Below, piece by piece: positions 42,670-53,794 of a stretch of DNA of 64,000 nucleotides. Each line of letters opens with the position of its first letter. Positions within the stretch are counted from its first letter, which is position 1. Source of the stretch: Glebionis coronaria (taxonomy: Eukaryota > Streptophyta > Magnoliopsida > Asterales > Asteraceae). The DNA is taken from positions 438,538,617 through 438,602,616 of the forward strand of contig CM046875.1 of NCBI GenBank assembly GCA_025667525.1, given 5' to 3'. A program made the translations under genes and the position numbers. The notes under the pieces were generated by a model. The model did no database searches. It was not told the DNA's origin and saw nothing but the letters and a program-made list of their open reading frames with translations.

Positions 42670-43419
42670 CTAATAGTTTATCCCTTCCTCTTGTGTATAT
42701 CCTTGAGCCACTAAACGTGCCTTGTTTCTGACCACAATGCCTCTTTCATCCTTTTTGTTTCTAAGAACCCATCTTGTCCCAATAGGTCTGACATGTCTGG
42801 GACAATCAACCAACTCCCAAACATCCTGGATAGCAAATTGGTGAAGCTCATCTTGCATTGCTTCCACCCAACTTGGTTCTTTGAGAGTATCAAAAATCTT
42901 CTTGGGTTCCTGTTGTGACAAAAAACAGGCAAACAAACATGCCTGAACAAGAGGGGTATCAACCATCTTGTGAATATTGGCAATAAATCCACCCAGATTC
43001 TGATGAGATCTTCTAGTTTGTACAGGAGACATCACATCACCAATAATTAAAGAAGGAGGGTGATTTTTAGTTGTAGATGTAACCACTCCTCCCTCAATAA
43101 GTGTGTTGTCCTCAATCTCATCTTCCATGTTACCAATATCCTCTTCAGACTCTCTTCCATCAACATCTGAATGAACCTCTCTATTTCTGTTTGAAGGTTC
43201 ACCTTGTTCAAAATTATTAGAAGAGAAAATATGGTCAAAAGAGTTGTCAGCGCCTGGACCATGGTTGTCAACGTTTGAGCCATCAACGCCTGAATTTGTC
43301 TTGTCAGCGCCAGATTTTCCTTTGTCAGCGCCTGATAGATCATGCATGTTGTCAACTGGTGATACTTGGGGACCACCATTTCCTTTCCAGCAGCAGCAGC
43401 AGCAAATGCATCTGTCCAT
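42670..43419 (-). pseudogene. E3 integrase-RT linker and RT N-terminus
   Basis: The C-terminal half is the RT lead-in: SQQEPKKIFDTLKEPSWVEAMQDE, WVLRNKKDERGIVVRNKARL and VAQGYTQEEGINY. The N-terminal half is a motif-driven linker (SGADKGKSGADKTNSGVDGS; DNA motifs at 43244-43350). The first ~15 residues (Cys-rich) come from reading a GCT repeat (about 43387-43404) in the wrong frame; the true upstream linker is in the frame at 43380-43598. Confidence 0.8.
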
Positions 43420-43598
43420 ATGGGAATAGTAACATACTCAAGTATGGGTGATGATTTGTCTGCTTGTGATCCAACCTCTTCATTAACCTGTGTACCTGAA
43501 ACATCAACAACTGGTTCTTCCACAACATTTGAAGTTACCTTCACAATGTTTGGATTAGTAACAGGCATATAATTCAAAGTCCTAGATAGAGGTTTCAA
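43380..43598 (-). pseudogene. E3 post-integrase linker
   Basis: In frame with integrase after a stop: PLSRTLNYMPVTNPNIVKV, VEEPVVDVSGTQVNEEVGSQ, IPIWTDAFAAAAAGKEMVV. The Ala run is a GCT/GCA microsatellite where a frameshift to the 42670-43419 frame probably occurred. The further frame down to 43047 is a shadow. Confidence 0.6.
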
Positions 43599-43622
43599 GT
43601 CAAATAACCAATTTGGACCACT

Positions 43623-44768
43623 TTATGGATCACTAGGTTTACTTTCTAAAAACCTACCATGTACTTTTTCAAGTATACGTTTTTCCTTCTTAAGGTAAAC
43701 CCTATATCCTCTACTCTGCACAGAATAACCCATGAAGTAACCTTCATCACCTTTAGCACTAAACTTTCCTGAGGCATCACTAGTATCTAGCACAACTACA
43801 TGACAACCAAAAGGCTTAAGAAAACCAATATTAGGTTTCCTTCCCCAAAGTAACTCATAAGGTGTTTTGTTATGAATCTTGTTGACTAATGCTCTATTCT
43901 GAACATAACAAGTTGTATTCATAGCCTCAGCCCAAAAAGCAATGGGAAAGTGAGCATCAGCCAACATAGTCTTGGCTGCTTCTATGAGGGTTCTGTTCTT
44001 TCTCTCAGCAACCTCATTTTGCTGTGGGGTTCTAGCTACACTAAACTGTCTAGTAATCCCTTTCTTGGCACAAAAATCATCCAACAACTTATTTCTAAAC
44101 TCACCATCATTATCACTTCTAAGTATCTTAACCTCATTACCAGACTTCTTTTCTATTTGGGTAATGAAGTTAATCAAAGTATCAGCAGTGTCACTTTTCA
44201 AAGCTAAAAAGAAAGTCCAAGTAAATCTAGAAAAATCATCAGTGATGACAAAACAGTAAGATTTACCATTTAAGCTTTCTATATTAGTTGGACCAAACAA
44301 GTCCATATGTAGCAAGTGAAATGGTTTAGAACTAGAGTGCACCTGTTTAGACTTAAATGAGACCTTGTGCTGTTTGCCTTTAAGGCATGCAACACAAGAG
44401 TAGTCATTGTGGAAAGCCTTTTCAGGCAAACCATCAACCAAACCATGTCTCACAAGTCTGTTTATATTTTTAAAATTAATGTGTCCTAATCTCCTGTGCC
44501 AAAGATTACTCTCATCAACTGAAGCCTTATCATATAGACATGACAAATTATTATTCATCCTAATTCCATTAAGATTCACATTATAAATGTCCTTATGCCT
44601 AGGTGTTCTATAATCAATGAATTTCTCATCTGGTATTTTAAAATCTTTCCTCAACACCAAGCATTCAGTATCAGTAAAAATAACCTTATTTTTGTTATCA
44701 CAAACTTGTGATACACTAAACAGATTATAGTCAAGTTCTTTTACCAGAAACACGTTTTCAAAACGCAA
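43623..44768 (-). pseudogene. E3 integrase
   Basis: Zinc domain LWHRRLGHINFKN...CVACLKGKQ, then the core: [22 protein letters not shown] (first catalytic Asp), ILRSDNDGEF (second Asp, but the family Asn-Gly is altered to Asn-Asp-Gly) and ARTPQQNEVAERKNRTL (catalytic Glu; the usual Gly before Val is Glu). Ends with FGCHVVVLDTSD and ESKPSDP. The triad is readable but two neighbouring positions are abnormal. Confidence 0.88.
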
Positions 44769-44983
44769 ATTATTGGTGAAAAGAGTTCTTTTGCCTGTGA
44801 TAGTTCCATATCCGCCTCCAAAGTAAACTTTGTCACCATCCTTAATGGGATTGAAGTTTGTGAGATAATCCTCCTTCCAGTCATGTGCCTAAAGCATCTA
44901 CTATCCCAATAGCCATAATCATTAACTTGCTTTTGAATGCGCTGCACATAAAGAAAACAAATTTGTTTTCTTTGGGAACCCAA
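44741..44983 (-). pseudogene. E3 protease site
   Basis: YWDSRCFRHMTGRR corresponds to the Copia protease active site D-S-G-C-S-R-H-M-T-G, with the essential Gly replaced by Arg and Ser by Phe. It overlaps the gag frame because of a frameshift. Protease would cleave the Gag-Pol polyprotein. Confidence 0.75.
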
Positions 44984-46284
44984 GCTTGAGCAGACTTGGA
45001 TTCATTTGGTTTTTCAACAAGAACAGACTTAGTCCTTATGACAACCCCTTGTTCATCCCTTTTTGGATTAAACATCCAGTTAACCCCAATTGGTTTTGTT
45101 ATGACCTTTGAAATATAATTAAATCTGTTACAAGTCATTGAAATCCCATCAGAATTAGGGTTTTGATCTTGCTTAGGTCTCCATGTCAAGCTAGAAGAAG
45201 CTTTAGACCCCTTTACCTTTGGTTGCAAATATTTACCATTATTTGGTCTGGCAACGTTTTTGTCAGCGTTTGATTTGGTCTTGTCAATGCTGAAATTACC
45301 CTTATCAGCATTGAACCTAGGGTTTGCTACAGGAACCCATTGTATATTAGACCATGTATTGGTCTTCTGAAAAGGTCTTTGTCCATAAGTATTAGACCCT
45401 TTAGTAAAGAATGGAGCTGGTCTAACAACTTGTGGACTTTGTTGAACAAAAGATTTGGGTTTGACAGTGTTTGACTTTCTGTCAGCATTGACCTTTGAAG
45501 CATTGACACACTTATAGGCTAAATGTGAAAAACTTCCACAAGTATAACAGGCTTTTCTAGACATAATTATAGGTCTAGAAGAAAAGAAACCTGTTCCATT
45601 ATCACTAATTTGGCTTTTTGGTGACCCAGGTTTTCTATACATTTCTGCATATCTAATACTAGGTTTTCTATCAACGTTTAAGCCAAGGTCAATAGTCTTG
45701 CCAGTGGTTGGGTTTGTCACTTTGATAGGTGTAGACTCATTTGGGCTATCACTAAGCATGCCACCCTTAACAAACAAGGTAGGGTTAGCTTTCTTCCATT
45801 GGTCCAAATCAGTCAACTTCTGCCTATATTCCTCTACTGGGGTAAGAACTCTTGTTGGAGGAATAAATTCCTCTTCTTGGAGTTCTGGTAAACCAGTCCA
45901 AGATAAGTCCTTTCTTTGGACACCATATAAGTTCCCAGCAGGTGGTGGAACACCAACATACTCTTTCATCCGAATCCTAGTCATATCCCTAGAATCCCTT
46001 TGTTCACTAACACATTTTTCTAGGGTTTGTGAGGCTTTATCAAATCTCTGAATTTTAAGATCTACATTATCCTTATTTTTGATAGCCTCATCTAACTTAG
46101 CCTGTAATTCAACATTGACCCTCACCATGATGTTTCTAATGTCATTACTAGCATTTAAATCATGTTTTAAAATATTGATTTGATCTTTTAGGTCAAGCTC
46201 CATTTTCTTATACTCAGCTACAGTCTTTTCAGTTTGAGTAAGAGCAAGTTGATAGTTAGACAACTTGCATCTTTCATTAACCAC
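44881..46284 (-). pseudogene. E3 Gag C-terminal part, second zinc knuckle
   Basis: 467 residues: coiled coil (LSNYQLALTQTEKTVAEYKK), then YRQKLTDLDQWKKANPTLFV and SRKACYTCGSFSHLAYKC, a second CCHC knuckle. After it come motif-linked stretches (NADRKSNTVK, KTKSNADKN; DNA motifs at 45252-45320 and 45479-45510), then the basic spacer before protease. Two knuckles far apart are usual for this Asteraceae Copia Gag type (from memory). Confidence 0.8.
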
Positions 46285-46458
46285 ATTTTTTTACAATTTT
46301 AAAACTTCTTTGTTAAGTTTTTCAGTGTTTAGACGACAACCCTTACTACAAAATGCAACATCATATACCTCATTGTCTGATGAAGATGAGGAGTGTGCCA
46401 TGAGAGCATAGCGAACATGCTCTTCTTCTTCCTTTTTTGCAACCAAAGCTTTGTTCTC

Positions 46459-47157
46459 TTACTCATCCTTAGCCAAGTAGCTCCAATCCCATGCAACACC
46501 ATCAATTTCTTGCATTGCAACCATGACTTTGGAATCCTGAGCCTTAATGATTTGGCTTGAGGGTTTTCTAGCATCAGATCTTCTTGGAGATCTGCATTCT
46601 CTCATAAAGTGTCCCATACGATGACAATTGTAACACTCAACCTTGGATTTATCAAATCCAGCAGTGTCCTTAGCATTAAAAGTCATCTTCTTCTTGAATC
46701 TTCTATTCCATCTGTTTGCTCTTATACTTGCAAGAGCTATATTCCACTTTATGTCCATCTCCTCCAAATGTTCATCACTAATTTGCTCAAGGTCCTCATA
46801 TGTAATCACTGAACCATTGGGTAATGAAGCAATGTATGCACACACAGTATCTAGATCAATACCAGCAGGCTTAACTCTTGGTGAGTCAACTTTGTATGTG
46901 TCAGCGTCTGAATGTGAGGCGTTGATAGGTTTTGCTCCAGCGTTGACACAAGTTGATCTAGTAACGGGGTGCATGTATGACTCCTTTTGATCAAATTGAC
47001 ATTCACTATGTGAGAAGAAGGCCATGTTTCCATTGGTAGACTTGCTTCCATGATCCAAAAGAATTTCATTCTCCACCAGCCTCAGTTTATTGTAAACAAC
47101 ATCAAAAGTAGAACTTTTGTGAGTGTTATTAGCAATTATAGATCTTGCTTCAATCAT
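46459..47157 (-). pseudogene. E3 Gag middle part with first zinc knuckle
   Basis: ISDEHLEEMDIKWNIALASIRANRW, FNAKDTAGFDKSKVECYNCH..., the knuckle CYNCHRMGHFMREC followed by RSPRRSD, and VAWDWSYLAKDE. Motif-bearing linker before it (NAGAKPINASHSDADTY; DNA 46897-46945). Same frame as 44881-46284 with stops between; 46285-46458 still reads as Gag (ALMAHSSSSSDNE). Confidence 0.85.
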
Positions 47158-47159
47158 CT

Positions 47160-47763
47160 ATGCATCACCAAGACTTTTAAGAAAAGTGGCGATAATATCA
47201 ACATCACCAAGCACTGTTCCCATGAAGGACAGCTTGCTTGTAATGTCAAGAAGTCTGCTTCTCGCACTACTTAGCTTCTCATTGGGTTGAGCTTTAAAAA
47301 CAGCATACTCATGCAAGAGTTGCTTCTTTTTCTCTTGTACAGTATCAACATTACCACCATAAGCAACTTCAAGAACTGCCTAAAGATGTTTTGCAGACTC
47401 ATAGCTTCTATATTTGTGCTGATTTTCTTGTCCCAAAGAGAGTTTGAGAATGCTTAGGGTTTTCATGTCATTCCTTTTCTTTGCTATGTCCTCAGTTGAG
47501 ACAGCTCTACCATCTTCAGGTTTTTCCCTTCGATCATCTTCAGTAGAGCCTTGAACATTTTTTCTTTGTAAGATGGCAGCTGCAATCTTTTCAGCTTTAT
47601 TGAATGTGTTTCCATATTCAATAATTTCCCATAGGGTCTAGTTATGGATTTGAAGGTACTGTTTAAAGTTAAACTTCCACAGCTCAAAATTGTCTACGTC
47701 TAGCATGGGAATTTTGATGTTGGGAGTTGAGGAGGAGGAGGAGTTTACTTCTAGGGTAGACAT
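47160..47763 (-). pseudogene. E3 Gag N-terminus
   Basis: From the ATG at 47763 (MSTLEVNSSSSSTPNIKIPM) through LDVDNFELWKFNFKQYLQIHN. Three in-frame stops (near 47640, 47382 and 47159) break what would otherwise be one Gag frame: KAEKIAAAILQRKNVQGSTE, YGGNVDTVQEKKKQLL, FKAQPNEKLSSARSRLLDI, DVDIIATFLKSLG. It corresponds to the UBN2-type capsid. Confidence 0.75.
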
Positions 47764-47844
47764 GGTGTTTTTAGGGTTTTGTGAAAATTAGGGTTTTTGG
47801 CGATTTAGGGTTCTTGTGTTCTTTAGATCAAAGTTTCTCAACAA

Positions 47845-47856
47845 GCTCTGATACCA
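47845..47856 (-). promoter_or_regulatory. E3 primer-binding site
   Basis: TGGTATCAGAGC (minus), two bases from the 5' LTR end at 47859; perfect match to the initiator tRNA-Met type. Confidence 0.92.
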
Positions 47857-47858
47857 CT

Positions 47859-48373
47859 TGTTGATCCCAAACTTAGATCGATTTAGCTTGTGTTAACGAG
47901 ATTAAATCAAGTTTAACACGTAGAGAAACTTTGTTGTGTATAAAACAATTTAAGTATTATGCGGAATTAATACTCAAACAAGAACACACAAACAATGTAA
48001 ACCAAACTTTCACTTGATTGATTAGAACAAACTTGAGTACAATGAAAGTGTTAAACCAATGAAAACTTATATTGAAACAAAACCTAAAGGCCTCTTTTTT
48101 ATAGACATAAGGAGCCTTGTACAAGAGTCTACGTATCAACTATTTTAGGTAAAGATAAACATAGAAAATACATTGTTGATCATATCTTTACTAGAAACAA
48201 ACTAGAAACATAATACGCGTAGACTAAGTCTTCTATCAGTGCTTGACTTCTTCCTATCAACGCTTGACTTCTTCTTGTCAACGCTTGATCTGTCAACGCT
48301 TGTTTTCTTTTTATCAACGCTTGTTTTCTTCTTGTCAGCGTCTAAGTGTACTGGCTACATTTTATTCCCAACA
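47859..48373 (-). repeat. E3 5' LTR
   Basis: Same ends as 36594-37106, about 3% different. TATA-like CTATAAAAAA (minus) near 48093-48102. Motif cluster TCAACGCTTG at 48236-48350. Confidence 0.92.
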
Positions 48374-48378
48374 ATATT

Positions 48379-49514
48379 GTGATTTCCTTTCTTAAATCTT
48401 AGCCCACTATAGGATTTAGGGTAGCATAGAGTATTTTGTTTATTGGATTTAACTTTGGAGACTCTGGTGGCTTTTAGAGTTTATAGGAGCTCACTGTTCG
48501 GCCTTAAATACTAGCAGGTCTCACTTCTCTGTTTTTTTTTGTTCTTGGTTGTTCATGTGACATTTAGGTGTGATTTTGTGTGTACTTTGATTGTGTTTGT
48601 GTATTTGTGTGACTCCTCACGACCCAAAGGTTGTGAGGGTGCCTTGTGGCCTAGCAAAACTTTTAAACTCCCCAAAACAGGCCATCCAAATATCCCCATT
48701 TTTCTTTGTGTAAAACATCAGACATCCATCATTTTCTTTGTCATAAGATATCGGCCATCACATGGGGTTTTCTCTGGTAACTTATCGGACAATAGAGCTA
48801 CAGTAACTTTAGACTTATTTGGTTAAACAGCTTATTCCTTTTGTCTTATTAGGATTAATTTCAACTTATTTTGAATTTTTCATTTTTCCTTTGTTCTTTA
48901 GAGTATAATAGACTTTTAGAAAAAGATTTAGATTTTTCTCTTTATTATTTTATTTTTTTATTTTTATTTTAATTAAAAAATAGTTTTTAGGAATTTAAAA
49001 ATAGATTTAATAGATGAAAAATTTAGAAAAATACCTTTTTAGTGTTTATTAACTATATTTGAGGTTTACGTGTTATAAAATATTGGTTTGGGCTTTTTAT
49101 TGATTTATTTAATTTTTAGGGCTTTAATTAGCATTTAAAAGTTAAATATAAATTAACAAAAAAAAGTTTCAACAATTTTTCTTGATTTGTAAACCCTAGA
49201 TATATTTTTAGAAGCTTATATTAATTTTTTGGAAATTTTTAGATAACTATTAAATTTCGTCGTATTTTACGTTTTTACGTTTTTCGCGTCGTAGTGTAAT
49301 TTTTAGCGTAACTATTCATTTAATTTTCTTTCTTCTCACAACCAAAAATATTACTAATCCATATACGTATTTATATTTTTGGCACACAAATCATACACCT
49401 CCGCCAAAAACGAACTTGCAATATCGGTCTTCACGATTTCCTAAACGCGTTGACTTAATACTTGCCACATATACGTGTGTTTCTTAAAACGTGTACGATT
49501 TTACTACATCAATT
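48379..49514 (+). repeat. LTR-B, second part
   Basis: Continues LTR-B after E3, with strong similarity to LTR-A 33700-34316. Ends at GATTTTACTACATC just before the primer site. The small frames at 48539 and 49462 are not supported as genes. Confidence 0.65.
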
Positions 49515-49516
49515 TT

Positions 49517-49534
49517 TGGCGCCGCTGCCGGGGA
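49517..49534 (+). promoter_or_regulatory. A1 primer-binding site (tRNA-Asp type)
   Basis: TGGCGCCGCTGCCGGGGA, the classical Athila-like site, directly after LTR-B. Confidence 0.9.
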
Positions 49535-50464
49535 GGTGTTTTTTGTGCCATATATATCGTGTTTGTGTGAGTAGTGCGTTTTTGCTTTTCATTTTTGAAA
49601 AGTGTATATATCGTACATACACATTTTTGTTCTTTTTACTATTATTAGCCTTAAAAGTAAATAAAAAGTGTTAAATTGAAATCAATTAACACAAAATCGT
49701 TTTTCATTTTTCTTGTGAATACTATATTGTATATGTAGCACAATCAATACACAATATTATCCAAATACGCGAGAAATCGTACCTCGATAATGGGCGTTCC
49801 GGTCATTATCGAGTGTATCGAATTCAAACGAAAATCAAAGGCAAAATAGATAAATACTCTTAATTCGTTTAATCTAAATTGAGACAAACTATAAGGTGGG
49901 TATAAGGCGGTTGTATTTCACGACCTACGGAAAAAAGGCTGTTAAGTGCTTCGCGCCGCCTCGTTTTTTTCGCTCGCTTGTGCGTATCGATTTAGTGGCG
50001 ATTGATTAAGGGTTTGCCATTCAAGTATTAATATATCTATTTTTGTGAGTTTTAATTGTTGAACCTCGAAACGTTTTGGTGTTCCACCAACGTTTCAAAG
50101 TCGACGAAGGTTTTCACTTCACGTGATTACTTTCATTCCTCTTTAGTTTCATTAATCGAGACCTTCGATTAGTGGATTGTTTTTGTGGATTAATATCTAC
50201 GTAATACACCAAAAATCCAAAAAAAAATTTAAAAAAACAATTAAAAACTAAGAAAATTAAAAAATCGAAAAACCCAAAAAGAATCTTCTTTGCTACCCCC
50301 CCCCCCCCCCCCCATTCTACGTTTAGTGCATACGTACTCGATCAAAGGATTATTCTAATTCTAGAAATGTGTCGAATCGAAAAAATTGAAATCGAAGGAA
50401 TCGACAACAAAGAAGTAATTTCGAAACGAATGTTCCTAATTTTGTTGTCGAAACCATAGACGAG
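49535..50464 (+). other. A1 leader with an 18-C tract
   Basis: No gene. Contains an uninterrupted run of 18 C at 50296-50313, about 150 bp before the gag ATG. AT-rich otherwise. Confidence 0.6.
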
Positions 50465-51366
50465 ATGACCGAGAATCGTACAATGATGGAGTTGGTCCAA
50501 GCACCCATTGAGGGTTATGGAGATGCGATCGTAATTCCCGCTATCTAAGCGGGGAATTTTGAAATCAAAAGCGGCATGTTGAGTTTAATTCAAGCAACAA
50601 AGTTTAAGGGTCGTGAGGCGGATAATCCTCACGATCACATTCGGAATTTGATTGTCTTTTGGCCAAGAGAAAGTTTAAGAACGTTGACATCGATGTGAAT
50701 AAGCTTATGTTTTTTTCGTACTCGCTCGATTGTGCCGCCAAGGATTGGTACGAGAAAGAGCCACCTAATTCCATAATTACGTGGAAGGATCTTGTTTCCA
50801 AATTCGTTAATCATTTCTTTCCGCTATCTAAGACCATGTTTTTCAAAAACAAGATCACGAGGTTTGAACAAAAGCTGAATGAGTCGTTTAGAGACGCGTG
50901 GGATCACTTTTAGGAATTTCTTAGGCGATGTCCTCACCACGGTTTTTCCAAGTTACACCAAAACGATACTTTTTATAACGGTCTTAATTTTCAAGAGCAA
51001 TATTTGTTAAATTCCGTAGCGGGCGGTAACTTTTTGTGTAAAACTCCTAGGGAAGCTTTAATGATTATCGAGAATAGATCCAAGGTTTACCAACTCCGTA
51101 ACACACTGAATGTTGCCAATATCGCCAATATTAGTAATTCTAATAACGATATTGAGAGGGTTTATGCGAAATTCGACAAATTGACGAATGCTTTTACGTT
51201 GATTTTGATCGAGATGAAAAACGCTCCCGCTACGGTGAAAGTGGTCGAGGCTTCGTGTACGTTTTGTAGTGGACGACATAATTATTACGAGTGTGCGGCT
51301 ACGGATGGCCAATCGTCGAGTGTGAACGCGTTAAATGGGAATTCTTTAAATCAAAATAAAAAATAA
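50465..51366 (+). pseudogene. A1 Gag (Athila-like)
   Basis: The ATG at 50465 opens TENRTMMELVQAPIEGYGDA, an N-terminal block typical of Athila Gag. It breaks at a TAA, then a frameshift near 50660. Then KLMFFSYSLDCAAKDWYEKE, WKDLVSKFVNHFFPLSKT, a stop, CPHHGFSKLHQNDTFYNGL, SVAGGNFLCKTPREALMIIE and a knuckle CTFCSGRHNYYEC (CX2CX3HX4C, the Athila type). Capsid and RNA-binding protein. Asn/Gln-rich sequence follows to about 51700. Confidence 0.85.
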
Positions 51367-51813
51367 CGCCGGTCCATCACAACAAACGAATTACAACAAT
51401 CAAGGAAATAATTTTAATCGTAGAAGTGATTTTTCAAATCAAAACCGAAACAATTTTCATGGAAATAATCAACAAGGAAATCAAGGAAATTTTCAAGGAA
51501 ACAATTATCAAAGTCGTAACTTAAATTGGCAAAATCGAGATTTAAACAACAATCAAAACTCAAAATTTTCAAACAATAACAATCAATGCAACAATTTTTC
51601 AAGCGGGAATCAAGGGAATTTTCAAAGAAACAATCATAACCAAGGTTTTAATTAAAATTTTAATGGCTCAAATGATTTTCAAAATTAGGTTTAGTCAAAT
51701 GACGCTAATATGAAGAGATTAGAAACACAAATTGGTGATATGAAAAACGAATTTTCCTACACGTCGAGAGGGCAAAACAACAAGATTGACCAAGGTCAAA
51801 TCGACATAAAAAG

Positions 51814-52569
51814 ATGTTTTCGGCTATAATGAACAAGAAATCGAGTTCGTCTTCGAGTACGTTACCAAGTGACACCGTACTAAATCCGAAGGAACACGTT
51901 AAGGCCGCCTCGTCTCATGGAAAAGGTCGTGTGATTCCGCATAACCTTGATGGATTTAAAGTTGTGCCTTCATCTCAACACTCGACTTCTAAAACGCCTT
52001 CATGTTCTAAGGTCGATGGAATGAACGTGGTGACCAAGGAAAAGAGTGCACACCCTCGCGTAACTCAAATTCCATCCACGGTTCAAATAGAAAGTTTTAT
52101 CGACCTCACCAAAGTTCACCTTGAAGAAGTTTGTGCTTTTATCCTTCTTAAAAAACCTAAAAGGAATATGCCGAGAAAGGAAGAGGATCCGGGCCAATTT
52201 CTATTACCGTGTGATTTTTCCGAGATTGATGGATGTTTATCCCTTGCCGATTTAGGGGCTAGCATAAATCTCATGCCTCATTCTCTTTGAAAATTGATGA
52301 AATTGCCAAGACTTACCCCCGCGAACATGACTCGAGCTAGAAAATTATACGCCATTAAAACCAATTGGAATAGCTGCGGATGTTTATGTTAAAATTGGAA
52401 AGTTTATTTTTCCCGTGGACTTCGTCATTTCCGATTACGAGTGTGACCCTAAATGTCCCATTATTTTAGGTCGCCCCTTTTTATCGACGGCTCGATTCGT
52501 AATCGACGTTCACGGTGGTAAAATGACTATGACTTATGAGGAGGGTAAAATGGACTTTTTTGCGAGTTG
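51814..52569 (+). pseudogene. A1 protease
   Basis: A basic, Ser-rich lead, then KEEDPGQFLLPCDFSEIDGC and LADLGASINLMPHSL, the Athila retropepsin site DLGAS. After a stop and frameshift: GIAADVYVKIGKFIFPVDFV, ISDYECDPKCPIILGRPFLS and ARFVIDVHGGKMTMTYEEG, the usual Athila flap and ILGRPFL block. It ends at a stop (52568-52570). No RT or integrase follows, so the pol enzymes are missing from this element. Confidence 0.82.
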
Positions 52570-52624
52570 ATCCCAAATTTCAAATGATCAAAGTAAAACC
52601 GATGTTTCCAACAATGATTTTAAA

Positions 52625-53230
52625 ATGTTCACTTTAGCGGAAAATATGAGGCTTGATGCATGTTTTGAAAGAATTAAAAAGAACGGTTTTAAAGATGAAG
52701 ATTTTAATGATCATGAATACGTGTACTTAATTGAAAAAGGTATTCGTAAATGCATGAATGAAGAATCGTTTTGGGATTTATTCGGCGAAACAAGTGACCA
52801 AACAATTCCGAAGGAAGACGTTAGTTCCATCACGACAATGACCAAAATGGACTCGTTTTCACCACCTTCGAAGGACCACGTCTTTGAGGCATCGACTTCT
52901 AATTCCATTGAAGTGCCTCCATTTCCTAGCCCAATATCCATTGAGGCTAAAGGTTTTACTGATACAAATATGCTCATCATTGAAATGTCACCTAAGCATA
53001 GTCATTCAACTTGTAAGACCATGGTTTTGATTGCTCACATCGACACTTTCTTTGATGATGATTTTGCCGAAATCGATCACAACTCAAAAATCCACAAGCT
53101 ATTTTTGATTCTCCCAAAAAGAATTCTTTGTGTAGTGAGTATGATGATTTTGAATACGACTTCGAGATTGAGGAAATTATCGAAAGAGAGCTTGCTCTTT
53201 TGCCTCTACTTCCACCTACAAGTGAGGTAG
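52625..53230 (+). pseudogene. A1 unknown acidic ORF after protease
   Basis: 201 residues: LAENMRLDACFERIKKNGFKD, HEYVYLIEKGIRKCMNEESF, then Ser/Pro-rich sequence and DTFFDDDFAEIDHNSKIH. It occupies the place where RT would start. I do not recognise a domain. The last ~45 residues (RILCVVSMMIL...) look out of frame, so a frameshift near 53110 is likely. Confidence 0.5.
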
Positions 53231-53263
53231 ATTTTACCAATCTCGAGGCCAAAACTTCATGAG

Positions 53264-53569
53264 TTGGAACGCCTTATTCATAATGACGAACCAACTCATG
53301 TAACCACCCAAAATCCCATTCTCGAGGAGCTACCTTATCAACGCTCCTCAAATGAGAATGACGTTTACCACATTCGTGAGCATTTAATTTATAAACAATC
53401 CCCACCAAAGAATGATGGTTTTGTGCTTGATCGTGATCTCTTCGAGAGAGTTTCTAAAATCATTCACGAGGGGAACGAAAAAGCTTGGTTTGACAAACCC
53501 ATCTACGATGAAGAAATCGATGAGATTCTCGATCTTGAGGATGACGTTTATGTAGACCCCGAGGGGTAA
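53264..53569 (+). pseudogene. A1 downstream acidic ORF
   Basis: 101 residues: RNDVYHIREHL-type blocks (ENDVYHIREHLIYKQSPPKN), DRDLFERVSKIIHEGNEKAW, YDEEIDEILDLEDDVYVDPEG. Same frame as 52625 and probably part of one non-enzymatic protein carried in place of pol. Function unknown. Confidence 0.5.
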
Positions 53570-53794
53570 ATTTTTTATTGATCATCGATTTGAGAATATA
53601 TACAACCCCCCTCCCACCTACGACTTATATATGAGAATTTTAAGTGTGACTAATATTGAATTGTAAAAGCCAAATATTTTTGACATAATCAAATCGGGTT
53701 TCATAAAGAGTTTGAAAATGATGAAAAAGGAAAAGATTTTAAAATTAATTTAAATGATGTTCCTACTGTTTTAACTCCGTCATCACTTTTTTAT

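Larger units (their letters stand above)
36589..48378 (-). mobile_element. E3: complete Copia element with accessory ORF3, ATATT TSD
   Basis: LTRs of about 513 and 515 bp flanked by ATATT at 36589-36593 and 48374-48378. In sense order: LTR (48373-47859), primer site, gag with two zinc knuckles, protease, integrase, RT, RNase H, a 1.3-kb gap, ORF3, purine tract, LTR. The LTRs differ at about 15 places by eye (about 3%). All genes carry stops or frameshifts. The short motif TCAACG/TCAGCG is scattered through the whole element. Confidence 0.93.
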
